NCBI RefSeq assembly: GCF_905475395.1
Contig: NC_058339.1
Span: 75,048,520 to 75,112,519, forward strand
Length of the DNA: 64,000 bases
Source: Chrysoperla carnea
Taxonomy: Eukaryota > Arthropoda > Insecta > Neuroptera > Chrysopidae
Direction: 5' to 3'
The stretch's first letter is position 1, and every line of letters begins with the position of its first letter. The notes below the pieces were generated by a model. The model made no database searches and had not been told where the DNA came from. It was given only the letters and a program-made list of their open reading frames with translations. The position numbers and the translations under genes are program-made. Positions 36,499-48,120 of the stretch are shown here, one piece after another.

Positions 36499-39152
36499 TT
36501 ACAGATTCATAGAATTACAATTTTCAGGGCCTTGGTAGCAGGGCTTTACAATTCCATAGTCTATAGTTTGATTCCTAAGATCGTCTTTCATTTTTTCTTC
36601 GTCTTCTGGAGTCCAAGTGATGGTATCATTTTGTGTTAATACTAAAACTTCACCTGTAATAAAACACAGTTCATAAAGTAGTCTACTAAAATTATTATAC
36701 ATAATACATTTATAGTTACGTAATAAATTTCGGTCGGCTATAAAATAAAATTTATACTGAATGAACCAGAATAAATGGTCAGTAGTTTAGGAGGAAATAG
36801 AGTAGGGTAGAGTGGGGGAATTACGAACCCTTGGAAAATGGGGTTTTTATTTATGCGATTTAAAAAAATCTTTGATTAATAACATGATCAGATTGGTTAC
36901 CAATATTTTATATAAAAACTTAAGATAACTTATGCAATAACACTTTGAAGTGTTTTAAATTTTCATAAACAAAATTGGCAAATTTTGAAATTTCGAAACA
37001 TTTTTAGAAACATGTTTCATGTACCTAAATGCTTGGTCAGATATACCTTACTATCTCCTAGATTATTGACGATTCATTCTGATACACCCGGTATAAAAGC
37101 TACCTTCATCTCTTTTAATAATATTACCTGCGAAAAACATTGTTATACAGCGTGTATCATGAGTCACGTAAAATTTCTGGAATAAATCGAGTAATTTGAG
37201 AAATTTATTGATCCCAGAAAATTGAAAAACATAATTAAGGAGCCATATCTTGTTAGATCTATTAACTAGTGGAGAATGAAATCAAAAAACTTTTATGGAT
37301 TTTGCTCCGACTTATTTTGACTTGAAAAATTAATTCTTCAGATATTTGTCGCGACTTAGGATACACTTTGTATAAAACGTTTTTACTTCGAAATGTTAAA
37401 AACTATTTTTTACATATTTGTTTTGTATAAAGACAGATTTTGTGTAAAAATTAATATTTGATTAGTATATGCGATGGCATCAATTTTTATAAAAATAAAC
37501 TTTATTTAAAAATGTTTACTTGAATGTGATTTTAAAAGTCCTTGGAATCCAGGTCTGCAAGAATAGTATAGAATTGCTGATCCATTTGACAAGATATAAG
37601 CTTCTCCTAGATTTATTGCACCAGTAATACCTTAAAATCACGAAATCATTTATTTACAAAAATAATTTCATTATATATAGGTGATCAAACTGGGTTTATA
37701 CTTTTTAAATTTCAAATAAAAACAAAACGGTTTAGGATATCAAAATGATTTTAAAAAAAATTGTATACTTTGGATTATGGCATTTTTATTTAAAAATAAT
37801 TTCATGTCAATTAAAAATAACCAATTTAAAGTGGTTCGGATGTCACGTGACTAGTCAACTTGTTAACTAGGCAATTTGCATGATGTAAATGTAAGAAAAT
37901 GCTCTAAAAATATCGTAAACTAGTCAATTAGTGTGACGAAAATGTAAAACAATGCTCTAAAAATATCGAAATAGCGTCAAAAACCAAAGTTTTTCTATGT
38001 TTTCTCTTTGGAAAGCGCCGTAAGGTAATGTATTTATTTCATAAACAGAAACTGTGATACATTTTCTTCATGATGAAAACTTTTTTGAAGCTCATTCATC
38101 GATTAATTTTTGTGCAATTAACAGTATTGTGAGTTCATCCATGAGGTACTGTGTTAAACTTAAAACTCACAATTTTAAAATGAAATAATTCAAAATTTTG
38201 CCCCGCAATAGGCCCCAAAACTGAGTCTATTGTGATCAAGGGACTTTGAACTATCATTAACCGCAAAAAAATGAACATTCACCGTACTTGCTCAAACAGC
38301 CGAAATACTTTAAACCTTACACATAGAAATTTCCGCTTTTCAAGGTAAAAAAACGACTCGTTAATTTACATGAAATCATGTATGTATATAAAAATCCAAT
38401 GTCTAATGATATCTTACACCGTTTTGTTTTGTTTTTCAAATGAAAAAATAAAACTCGCTATTTAATTATCTTTTCAATTAAACTTACTATCCATGATTTT
38501 GAATGATCCATTCACATTTTCAGAGAGGAAAATAAAATCAATATAAAGTGGAAGTCCTACGGCAGTTTTGTATCCAATACGCACTTTGGATTTGTTGTCG
38601 TTTATTGGGGTGAAACGTATTCTATAACATTGATCTTCTAAGGATCCTGGTGAATAGAACTCAACAGCTTTATACACTCCATTTAACTAAGAAAAAATTA
38701 TTTAGGTTACACAATGTCAAAGCAAGGTTTTATTTGCCAAAATCAAAATCGATCAGGCCCTTGGGCAAGGACAAAAAAAGGGCGCTCCAACTTTCTTCAG
38801 CTAGTTCTGATCCCATAAGATACATATATAATTTGAACTGAAGAGAAAAATTCCACCTTTTTTGTCGATGCTATATGCTTAAGGTAGTACGAGCGCCAAT
38901 GAAATTTTATATTTAGGATTGAAATTACTTGTGCCTTATGTTCAACTGAACATGAATGTAGACGAAAAATAAAAATAATATTTTTCGATATCTGCTTTGA
39001 TTTTCGAAATATCGAAAGCTAAATAACTACAAACAAAATTGTCAATTTTCGATTTTTTGAAAATTACTCCAGATATCGAAAATAAATAAATTCTTAATTA
39101 GTTGGGTACAATTGGTTTTTTTTTGTTTTCAATTTATTAAGGTTTAATTTAA

Positions 39153-39190
<38 letters not shown>

Positions 39191-40872
39191 CTACCGACTA
39201 GTTTTGGAGAAATCTGTGAAAACATATCATTCATCTACCGTTTTTCAATAAGACCAATGTTAAATATGCCTATTTTTGAAGTCATTTATTTATTTATAAA
39301 TAATCGGGCAACCCTCCCTAAAATTTTCAGTATTGATCCAACTTCATAATAAAAAAATCAAGCAATTTATTTAAAATTGCCTTGGTGCTCGTACATCCTT
39401 AGAGAAACCAAATTTTCGTTTTTATTATAGTAGGTAATATAGATATTTATTCTAACAAAATAAATATTTTAACTGTCTGATAAAAATATTTGCTTCTGTA
39501 AGTTGGCATCCTATTAAGCCGACTGACTGTTGTAAAATGGGACCTTGACTCTCGCACTGTACAACATAGATGCGGAGGACAGCTGGGGGAAACCGAACCG
39601 GCTAATTCTAATTGCAGAATTGAATCAGCATGGTTATTAAATAAGATAAGTATTGCTGTTTTACAGATTTTTTTAACAGACTTTTTGTTGAATTGTGAAA
39701 ATAGGTGGTCGACAACATTAGGGTCGCTTTGAGTGGCAAAATTTCATGATATATACAGGGTGGGTCATTTTAATCTATACACCTAAATATCTCGTTTTGT
39801 AGTTAATCAATAAAAAATAACTTAAACAGTGGTTGCAAAGTTTGATGGGGGAACATCATGTTTTGATATCAAATTGGATCTCTCGGGTTCTTTGGGTTTC
39901 TTTAATAGCTAATTTAGATCCTTAATGGTAAGAGATAGAATGACACTTTATTAGAAACATTCACAGTTTTGAAAATGTCTATGTTAGATGAAACATGTCA
40001 ACTTATTTTAAATTATTAAAATATTAAAAAATATAGTCAAAGAAAATTAGAAGTTTTATTTCTTCAAAATCCTAATTATGGAGTTCCACAAAGTAAAGCT
40101 CTCTATAATTAATTAAATTAGAAAGTTGATCCTCATAATAAAACTAACAATTTTTGTTTAAAACATTTTTTCAAAAAACGTTTGATTTCGGAGAAAATGT
40201 GACTAAAAAAATGGTATTATTGCATTTAATCGAAAGAAAATATGCTTTAAGTTTATTGATAATTTCAGGTCAAAGTTATGGACACAGACGAATGTCCTAT
40301 ATTGTACTTGACAACTTTTGACTAAAGCATTTTTCCGAAACTAGGTCCAATTTGATGTCAAAACATGATGTCCCCCATCAAATTCTACAACTTCTGTTTA
40401 AGTTAATTTTTTATTGGTTAACTACAAATCGAGATATTTATGTGTATAGATTCAAATGACCCATCCTGTAAATTAAAGCATAACAAATTTAAGTCAAATA
40501 GAATATCATATCCAAATTTTCCGGAAAAAATAAAACTATTGAAGATTTTTAAAAATAATATAATTTGATTAAATCCGTTGATGTGAATCTCGTAAACCAT
40601 ATACTTTGCAACAAATTAACAAGGGTGGTAGCTCACTCTTTGACGAAACTAGGTTTTAATAATCTGGCTCTTAGTTTTCGAACAAAATAATATTAAAAAA
40701 TATATATATTTATATTTACTGCAGATAATGGGAAAGTGGATAATCCAGTAATATTGCCAGGACAATCTGATCCTAAAACGGTAACTTCAGTTGCAAATGG
40801 ATTCAGCACTTCCGAATGGAATGTATATAAAATATAACACACAGTAATGAAAATGAAACGTGATTGCCACAT
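36499..40872 (-). CDS. Secreted lipocalin-like protein, tandem copy A
   Basis: Four exons on the minus strand: 40720-40872, 38488-38686, 37520-37630, 36499-36653; 618 nt, 205 residues, intron phases 0, 1, 1. Signal peptide about residues 1-19 (MWQSRFIFITVCYILYTFHS). The mature part shows the lipocalin layout: an N-terminal Cys (Cys37, SDCPGN), a LNGVYKAVEFY block standing where the family has G-x-W, Cys71 (EDQCYRIRF), a strand ending in LYYSCR (Cys142), and the C-terminal pattern VLVLTQNDTITWTPED...QTIDYGIVKPCYQGPENC with Cys200. In lipocalins these four cysteines form two disulfides and the last block is a strand plus the conserved alpha-helix. Such proteins carry small hydrophobic ligands; the ligand here is unknown. 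An extra Cys193 is specific to this copy. Intron 1 (2 kb) holds two MITEs. Upstream copies B and C share the same structure. Confidence 0.82.
38879..39402 (+). repeat. MITE-B, complete copy in lipocalin A intron 1
   Basis: Left tip TTAAGGTAGTACGAGCGCCA and right tip TTGCCTTGGTGCTCGTACAT then CCTTAG are imperfect inverted repeats of about 30 bases. Inside are a long poly-T run (39150-39185) and repeated ATCGAAAAT-type words; no coding frame. Confidence 0.75.
39754..40470. repeat. MITE-A, complete copy in lipocalin A intron 1
   Basis: Left end TACAGGGTGGGTCATTTTAA and right end TTCAAATGACCCATCCTGTA are inverted. The homology extends about 130 bases inward on each side (AACATCATGTTTTGATATCA versus TGATGTCAAAACATGATGTC). 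Length 717 bases, TA at both tips, no transposase. Interpreted as a Tc1/mariner-related non-autonomous element; relatives at 7733-8034, 41270-41460 and in 46690-46770. Confidence 0.8.
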
Positions 40873-41201
40873 TTTGAAACAATAAAAATTCACTGAAGTA
40901 CTATCGTCAAAAAAAAAAACAAACTTAAAAATTGAAATATTTTCACCGTATTTATAACTTTTTTTTATCATTCTGCCATTAAAATTTTTATATAGGGGAT
41001 TACATTTGTGAATTCTACTTGACGTGATGGATATGACCATAATTAGAGGTCAATAACTTTCAGAATAATAATTGCAGCTAAACGGTTAAATATTTTCAAT
41101 TAAAAAATGCCAAAAATGATGTGAAATCTAGTAGCCTTAAGAAATACGATCTTCTTAAACTTTTGCCGAGCTTTTAGGGGAGGGAACAGCTGCTCTACCA
41201 A

Positions 41202-41218
41202 CCCCCCCCCCCCCCCCC
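41202..41218 (+). repeat. Poly-C tract (17 C)
   Basis: An uninterrupted run of 17 C in otherwise AT-rich DNA between lipocalin copies A and B. Confidence 0.95.
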
Positions 41219-41269
41219 ATGAATTTTCTATGTATTTCGAAATATTAAATGTTCTTACTTTATAAACGC

Positions 41270-41460
41270 GACTTAAAAATATGCCATTATTGCATTTAAT
41301 CATTTGAAGATCAAGGTCAGATGACCTTCAAGCTAGAATTTCAGGTCAATGTTATGGACACAGCTAAAGCATTTTTCTGCAGCTACCGTGTTTTACCTTT
41401 TTTGAGGATCAAATTTCTAATTGAAAGTGTTATTCTATCTCTTATCTTTTAGGATGTCAA
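41270..41460 (+). repeat. MITE-A internal fragment
   Basis: Shares TTATTGCATTTAATC, AATTTCAGGTCAA-GTTATGG and GACACAG with the interior of MITE-A (40210-40330), plus TATTCTATCTCTTA. The termini are missing. It lies between lipocalin copies A and B. Confidence 0.6.
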
Positions 41461-41803
41461 GAATATTTACAAGAGTTTATAGGTATTTTAATAAATCGTT
41501 TTTTAGCCTGTGCAAGTTCAGACATAAGACAGGCGCTACATCTTTGGCACTCTATTAAGGCCGAAGACCCTCTAACACTTATGAAATTTTCAGCCTTTCT
41601 GAAATGACTAATTGAAACTACGCTTGGTCTCAGACCTATTATGTATGATTAAAAAACTGATTTAAAAAAATCGAATAATACTTAAACAGGAATCAGGAAC
41701 TTTCAGGAATCAGCGACTCAGTAAGACAAGGAGTTTAAAAAAAGTTGAACATAAAGAGTTTTTAAGAATAAAATTTTATTATATGATCGCTTTAATAAAA
41801 ATT

Positions 41804-43853
41804 ATAGATATGATTTTATCAAATCGGCACATGATTCACGATTTTGGTCGACATCTTTCAAATAACCATAGTCTAATTTATGTTCTTTTAGAATTTGTCC
41901 AACCTTTTTATTCTCTTCTGCAGTATAAGATATAGTTTCATTTTTTGTTAATACCAAAACTTCTTCTGCAATAAAAAATATGGTTAATGAGTCACGACAT
42001 TATCCATAATAAAACTTATATAATTCGATTTAGAAATATTATGGAATTTCTATCGACATGCGATTTACAAGTCGATTTACACAAAAAGCTCCAGAGTTTC
42101 CGATTTACACAAATAGCTGCTACAAATTTGCTAATATTGTCAATATTTAGTACGTTTATCAAGTTGTCAATATTTAGAACGTATAGGATAGGATTCCTGC
42201 CAGTTGTACGGAGGGGGAAGAGGAGAAGGATTGGGTTGTATGGCTCAGGAGGCAAATACAATCGTCGCGGTTGGCTGAAGTTTAGCATTTATAATTAAAT
42301 TTTTGCCGATCCACCAGAATATCTACCAAATTTCTAAAATGTATTCAAGTAAATTATAAATAATTATGGCAAATCATACTTACGGTGGTGGAATAAGAAG
42401 CCAGGTCTGCAAGAGTAGAATAAAAGTGTATCATTGCCTATTTTTTCGAATATGAAGGCTTGTCCTAATAGTATAGTGCCAGTCAAACCTACAAAGCAAT
42501 TTATAAAATTTTTTAGATATTTTTCATATTGTCATTAAATTTTCCAAGAATATCTAACCTTATAGTCTAATCATCTTAGGGTTTCATTTTGGAATCTAAC
42601 GGAATAAGGTGAATAATTGTACAGTTTATTTTGATATAACAAATGTTGTCTCAAAGATCACATATGGTCACGTGTAAGCGTCCTTAGACATTCAAGGTCA
42701 AAGGTCACAAAAATAAGTTTTTATCTCAGAATATCTCAGTTCCCTTGCCTTTAATCGTATTTATATTTATAACAAAAGTTGTAGAGGATAAAATTTTTAA
42801 AAAAATTTTTCAGCCACTGTTTTACGTTTATAAGAAACTTACTAAAATTTATCTTCTAACAATTTTTTCACAATCTTTTAGGATTGGAATGAAATTTCCT
42901 TGTGTATATGCAAACATGGAATTGTACTCACTGTCCAATATTTTGAATTGTTCTTCGTTTTTCTTGCTTATTTTTTCAAACCAAAAGTCAAATTTTATTG
43001 GTAGCTGTAGTAGTCCACTTTTCCATACAACTCTGACTTCACTTCCGTCCTCATTGATTGGTTTGAAACGAATTTTGTAGCATGAATCGCGTGGAATTAA
43101 ACGATCTTTTGAGTACATAGCAAGAACTGAATATACTCCATTTAACTGTAAAAAAAGATAAGTTCGACCAAACGGTTTTCAAAGTTTCTAACATCTCTCT
43201 TGTAGATACAATCTGAAAACGACTCTTTTAGATTCATTTTAAATCTTATTGCTTGTTTCTGATCATTTCCGTTAAATATAGGTTCATATGAAAAACCAAC
43301 AACTATTTCTATATTAATCGTGCTTCTCGATATTTAATTTTAAGAAAAGTTTATGTGAAAGCATTTTATTTCTCAAATATAGCCGCGACTTTTTGGTGAA
43401 CTTTTTGGCGATACAAAGGTTAAAAATCGATGCATTATGGTAAATTCATAACAAAATTTTCCGAATAACTGAGCTGTATTCGGCAAAACGAGGATATGTC
43501 GTTTCAGGATAAATCATGTTGGTGATTTATCCTAGACTGCGGATATGTTAATTTGGTATAATTAAAGATAACAAAGAGTTCATTGGAAAATATCTCGATA
43601 ATCGAGTGTCGCTTATTGTTCGTTGTTGTGATGTAAAACTAGATAAGATTATACAAATTTGAAAATGAAAATAGAAAAAAATTTAAAATAAAAGAATTCT
43701 TACTTCTTCCAATTTGAAATCTTTATATCCTTTAATGTTGCCTGGGCAAGCTCCAAGTTTCATTATTTCGGTTGCCATTGGATTGAGCACATTTGAGTGG
43801 AATGTATATAAAATAGAGCAGGCAAAAACGAATTCAAAATATGATAGTTTCAT
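41804..43853 (-). CDS. Secreted lipocalin-like protein, tandem copy B
   Basis: Four exons on the minus strand: 43704-43853, 42932-43145, 42384-42488, 41804-41967; 633 nt, 210 residues, phases 0, 1, 1 as in the neighbours. Signal peptide about residues 1-19 (MKLSYFEFVFACSILYTFHS). Shared cysteines: Cys36 (GACPGN), Cys72 (DSCYKIRF), the Cys of LLFYSCRPGF, and the Cys of RESCADL near the end. The NGVYSVLAMYS block follows the first intron, and the last exon carries VLVLTKNETISYTAEENKK then LDYGYLKDVDQ, close to the usual lipocalin C-terminal pattern. Compact introns (0.4-0.6 kb) contrast with copy A. A TATA box and initiator lie upstream (separate entry). Probably a haemolymph, salivary or cuticular carrier protein; ligand and tissue cannot be told from sequence. 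Confidence 0.82.
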
Positions 43854-43893
43854 TTTGAAATAAAATTCGATTTGTATAGTTTATTTAAAAATT

Positions 43894-43930
43894 GAACTAT
43901 GATTGTTAATATTTCGATTTAGCTTATATA
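43894..43930 (-). promoter_or_regulatory. Core promoter of lipocalin B
   Basis: Minus-strand TATATAAG (43923-43930) precedes ATCATAGTTC (43894-43903) by about 30 bases, standard TATA-to-initiator spacing. The same ATCATAGTTC word stands upstream of lipocalin C. The inferred 5' UTR is about 47 bases. Confidence 0.6.
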
Positions 43931-44119
43931 TATTTTTTTTAAATTTTTGACCAAAAATTATGCTTTTCATCTCGAAAAATGAAATTGATTGTTAATGTTT
44001 GTTCGAGTATTTGTGTCTAACCTACCTACGTGTGAAAATTTCCAAGGCAGACCCATTAATGAAGCTGTTTAAAAAAGAGATTCAAGGGCAAAAATCTTTT
44101 AATCATAGAATTAAGGCGT

Positions 44120-44700
44120 GATAGTCCCGGATCTAGAGCAGGGACTGTAGATAATTCTTTCTACGGGTGTATGTGTGTATGTGTCTGAGTGTGTTTTTTT
44201 AATAATCTACTCGAAAATCTACCTACAGCCTCCAACGGGGAAAACCTTCACCAAAAATTGCTTCGTTCCACTTTTCTTCTATTTATCTACTTTATTTTAG
44301 TCCTCGTAAATCTACCTGAGGCACTGTGCGGTGCCTAAAAGACGCAGGGTCTGTAGTATTTGCTACTCTTGCTTCGTGGCTAATTCACCACTGAATGCAT
44401 TCGTAGGCGTTTCGAAGGCCTTGTATTGCTACAAAGGGTCTCTATAAGCAAAATTGTTGCGACTATTACAGGGTACTAGCTAGGCGGCATGCCCAGCTTG
44501 TATCATAAGGAGAGCTTGATCCAGCCTTTCTTTAACGATATTTCCTACTTGATGTTCGTTGACGTCAAAGCACTCCTGTTCTTAAACAGATCGGAATGGT
44601 TTTTTGGAGTAGTGGCCGAGGATGGGCCAATCCTTTTTCGGTATCACAACGCACTAAGCATGTCCCACCTCAAAACACCCACTTACCTAACCTAACTTTC
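44120..44700 (-). mobile_element. LINE-like untranslated block, GC-richer than flanks
   Basis: Between lipocalin copies B and C. Read on the minus strand it starts AGGTTAGGTAAGTGGGTG and contains GTGCGTTGTGATACCG and a GATTGGCCCATCCTCGGCC stretch, a pattern I know from common insect repeats that begin with TTAGGT runs and carry TTGTGATACCAC. A related word pair (AAATCTACCTG, 44309 and 45242) suggests that 45130-45310 belongs to the same family. No intact coding frame; the class is inferred from general resemblance. Confidence 0.35.
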
Positions 44701-45653
44701 TTCATTTTATCAATGAACACAACGGCTTGCTTAATCAGAATCATTATTTGTCTGACCAACTAAAGTTCAGATCCCCCACGAATTGTAAAATTACATAAAT
44801 GCCGTTACTAAAGTTATTGATAAATTTGGTCATAAATCATTTTACCAATTCATAAATTAATCGATTATAATCAATTGTTAGAGAATGCGTCTTTTGACTC
44901 CCACACGGACATCATAATGTCATTTCATTTTGTTTCTAAAAATTAAAAGCCATTTCTAATTTCATTATTAGTGATGCCCATTACAGATGATCGCATGGGC
45001 GACACCAAGAGGGGTTAGGTAGGGTCAGCAGAATGAAAAATAAAACATAATTGTAAAATTTAGTGCAAATAGACAGCCATAAGAATTCAAAAAACTCCCA
45101 ATTCAATAAAAAAAGGCTGTACAAGATGATCCCTTACCGGAGTGTTTGTAAATCAAAAGCAGAACCGCATTAACTACTAGTGTGGCCCGTAGACGGATAT
45201 TTGGTGGATGCTCCCTTAAGCAGCCGTTTTTTTAGTCTACTTAAATCTACCTGGGGCCACCAACAAGAGTCTCCGGACACCCTTAGGCCTTAAGGCGTTT
45301 CTGGGGTCACACGTTTGCCCTAACTTTCCATAACCCTCTTAAATGTAGATATTGCTTTTTTTTTTGTATAAACTGGGAAGGAAATGGAAGATCCCGTTTC
45401 AATAAAAGGCATCTTTTAATAAAAAATATATAATAAGGGGGAAATATCACTTTAGTGATGGAGGCAGAGACACTTAGATTTATCAACATTTGTGTTTTTT
45501 TCTCTAAGTGATCTGTTATTATAGATAGAAAATATTTGTAGAAAAATTATCAGAATTTTTGTAGGTACAAAAATCAAAAAAGAAATTTTAAAAAATTTTG
45601 AAAAAATTTTTTTTTTAAATAAAATTTATTAATTACAATAAATAAACAAAAAA

Positions 45654-47827
45654 TTACTGGCTGCACATGTTATAGAATCTCGTTAAACCGGAACATGTTT
45701 CTCGACTTTGATCGACAGTTTTCATCAAACCAAAGTCCAAATTCTGAGCTTTTAAAACGTCTTTAGCAGCTTGTAAATCCTCTGCAGATAAGTTTGTTGT
45801 TTCATTCTTTGATAATACCAAAGCTTCACCTGTAATAAGACACAACTTATGAAGTTATTTCAAACAAAAAGTATTATGTTTTGAGTTGTAAAAATTATGT
45901 AGTACCTAGTGCAATGAAATTTTTTTAACTGAGACTGCATTTCCCTTAAACTTTGTGGTATCTTTTACGGTAAATTTTGTGCATTCTCTTGCGGCTGTCA
46001 AGATGGATCCTGAGGACCCAAGACCCACTTGACTTATGTTGCTCTTGTACGAAATCAAACTGATTTTTTACGTCATAAAAATTTCAGTTTGATACCTTTT
46101 GAGTTATCGTGATGACTGCCTGACAGGCAGACATGGCGGAAATGGACTACTTAGGTGATTTTACTGGGACTAAAATTAGTATACCCTGCTATATATTTCA
46201 TATATACAGGGTATATAAATATGTAAATGGATATGTAGAAAAAATTATAAATACTTACGATAACTTCCCAATAAGTCATTTCTGCAAGAGTAGTATAAAA
46301 CTGTTGAACTATTTGATAGTATGTAGGCTTCTCCCAATGTTAGAAAACCGGTAAGACCTAAAATAAAATTTTTATTCATATCATTTAATAAAGACTAAAG
46401 GTGTATTTTCACGCTATCGGAGATTTGGCTTCTTTTCTTATTTTTTTCAACAGTTTTGGAATGAAAATAATAATACGGTTGGAAATTTGATTATCTACAA
46501 AAAGTTTTACATAAAATTTATCGAAATCTTGCTTTGTTTACGAGATATTTGGAAAAAACCATAAGGGTTGCGTTAATTTAGTAGCAATCCGCGGTTCTTT
46601 CTTTTTCAATAACCCTTTGAAAATTCCTGTAATTAAAATTTTTGAAGTCTTGAATGTCTTAGGTCCTTATTGTCCTGTTCTTTAAGATATACTCAATAGC
46701 CTAGATAATATAATTAATTGTAGAGAGCTTTATTTTGTGGAACTCAATAATTAGGATTTTGAAGAAATAAAATTTCCAATTTACTTTGCTTAATCCACTT
46801 TTATTTATTTAATATTTTAATAATTTAAAATATTAAATAAATAAAAGTAGACTAAGCAAAGTAAATTGGAAATTTTATTTCTTCAATCCTAAGCCAAGAT
46901 AATAGTTATAGTCAAATAGTCTCACAATAAATACTATTTTAGGGAAAAAAATCACATAATATTGAACTTACTAGTACGCATTTCGAATGTACCATTATCA
47001 CTGGTTCTTTGGAAACGCAAATCAACGCTCCACGGTACTCTAAAGTATCCTTTTTTGGCTGCAACTCTCACATCAGTCCGATCATTATTGACTTGTTGAA
47101 AACACATTTTGTAACAATAATCTCTTGAGCCATCAGAATTAGAGAGGGCTGCAGCAGCTGAATATAGTCCACTTAACTGTAAAAAAAGGTATTAAATAAA
47201 TTTTCATGGTATAAGAGCTTTGCCCCTTAGTATAAGAACTTTTTATCTACGAAAATTCTTGTAAGTGGTATATTCTCTTTCACAAGACTCGGAAACTTTT
47301 TAATCACACGCACAAGCTTCTCTTTGACGGATATCTGTTTTTTTGTGTTACTCTAACAGGAAGATGATTGAAAATAAATGAAAAAATCGTATTGCTAGAA
47401 AGTTTGACCGTTGCTAACACCATTTGATGTTATTTTAATAATTAAAGAAAACAACGTTTTCAAATCATCATTTTCTGTGTAAATGTAAACACAATTTGCG
47501 GCATGGGAATGGCGCGGTGGGTCTATCTCTCAATAAATGAAAGATATTGGTATGTATCTCAAAAAGAGAAGACATTGGAAGTTAACAGGTTTATTTTTTT
47601 CATTTTTGTCCCCAGGGAAGTTTATATTTTCGTGAAAAATATGACAAATAAAAATAAATTTAAAAAAATATACTTACTTCGTCTAATGTGAAATTAGACA
47701 ATCCACTAATATTGGTTGGACAACCTTCACCAAGTTTCAAAATTTCCGCCGCTGGATTAAGCATATCCGAACGGAATGTATATAAAATACAACACGCAAT
47801 AATGAATGCGAAATGTGATTGTTTCAT
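45654..47827 (-). CDS. Secreted lipocalin-like protein, tandem copy C
   Basis: Four exons on the minus strand: 47678-47827, 46972-47176, 46259-46357, 45654-45829; 630 nt, 209 residues, phases 0, 1, 1. Signal peptide about residues 1-20 (MKQSHFAFIIACCILYTFRS). The shared cysteines are Cys36 (EGCPTN), Cys71 (DYCYKMCF, with an extra Cys75), the Cys of VLYYSCRND and the Cys of SRETCSG; a C-terminal extension adds another (MCSQ). This copy has the clearest lipocalin C-terminal signature: ALVLSKNETTNLSAEDLQ, then AKDVLKAQNLDFGLMKTVDQ. Closest in layout to copy B. Intron 2 holds a foldback element, intron 3 a REP1 piece; the 3' end is followed by nothing recognisable. Confidence 0.84.
45945..46215 (+). 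repeat. REP1 3' half in lipocalin C intron 3
   Basis: Contains AAGATGGATCCTGAGGACCC, GTTGCTCTTGTACG, ATGGACTACTTAGGTGATTT and the TATATTTCATATATACAGGG tail; the 5' half is missing and a stretch before the tail is deleted. Confidence 0.75.
46690..46891. repeat. Foldback of MITE-A-related sequence in lipocalin C intron 2
   Basis: Arms 46752-46819 and 46826-46891 are nearly perfect reverse complements (GAAGAAATAAAATTTCCAAT versus ATTGGAAATTTTATTTCTTC), only a few bases apart. Bases 46690-46765 match the reverse complement of a MITE-A interior segment (40060-40130: CTCTCTATAATTAATTAAAT), so this looks like an inverted duplication of part of that element. Confidence 0.75.
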
Positions 47828-47860
47828 TTTGATATGAAATTGAATTCCGAAGATTAAATC

Positions 47861-47901
47861 GAACTATGATTTTTAATATTTTAGTTTCTTAGCATTTATA
47901 T
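47861..47901 (-). promoter_or_regulatory. Core promoter of lipocalin C
   Basis: Minus-strand TATATAAA (47894-47901) lies about 31-34 bases before the A of ATCATAGTTC (47861-47870). The word is identical to that of copy B. The inferred 5' UTR is about 40 bases. Confidence 0.6.
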
Positions 47902-47959
47902 AGAATTTTTTTTGTTATTTTTTTTTTAAACCTACAGAGTGGATTTTATTAAACTTATA

Positions 47960-48120
47960 AACGAGTGAAAACAAACAATTGACTGAGTTAATTCTTGAAA
48001 TACCCTTTATAGAAAGTGTTGAATGCCAGTGCTTGCATTGATTTTTTAATAAATTAAAGAGTTTAAAAAATCAACACAAAACGGAAACTAAGTTCGAATA
48101 ACAGTTCTTTTAATTTTTAC
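47960..48120 (+). repeat. REP1 5' fragment
   Basis: Starts GAGTGAAAACAAACAATTGA, then TTGAATGCCAGTGCTTGCAT, a variant also seen at 58135 and 63718. It belongs to the longer REP1 subfamily. It begins about 135 bases upstream of the lipocalin C start codon. Confidence 0.75.

Noticed and set aside
42016-42298. Overlapping 90- and 103-codon ORFs in lipocalin B intron 3
   Set aside because: Open on both strands at once and located inside an intron flanked by well-supported exons.
44685-44700. CTTACCTAACCTAACTT as possible telomeric repeat
   Set aside because: Only two to three units and embedded in a LINE-like block; insect TTAGG telomeres would show long arrays.
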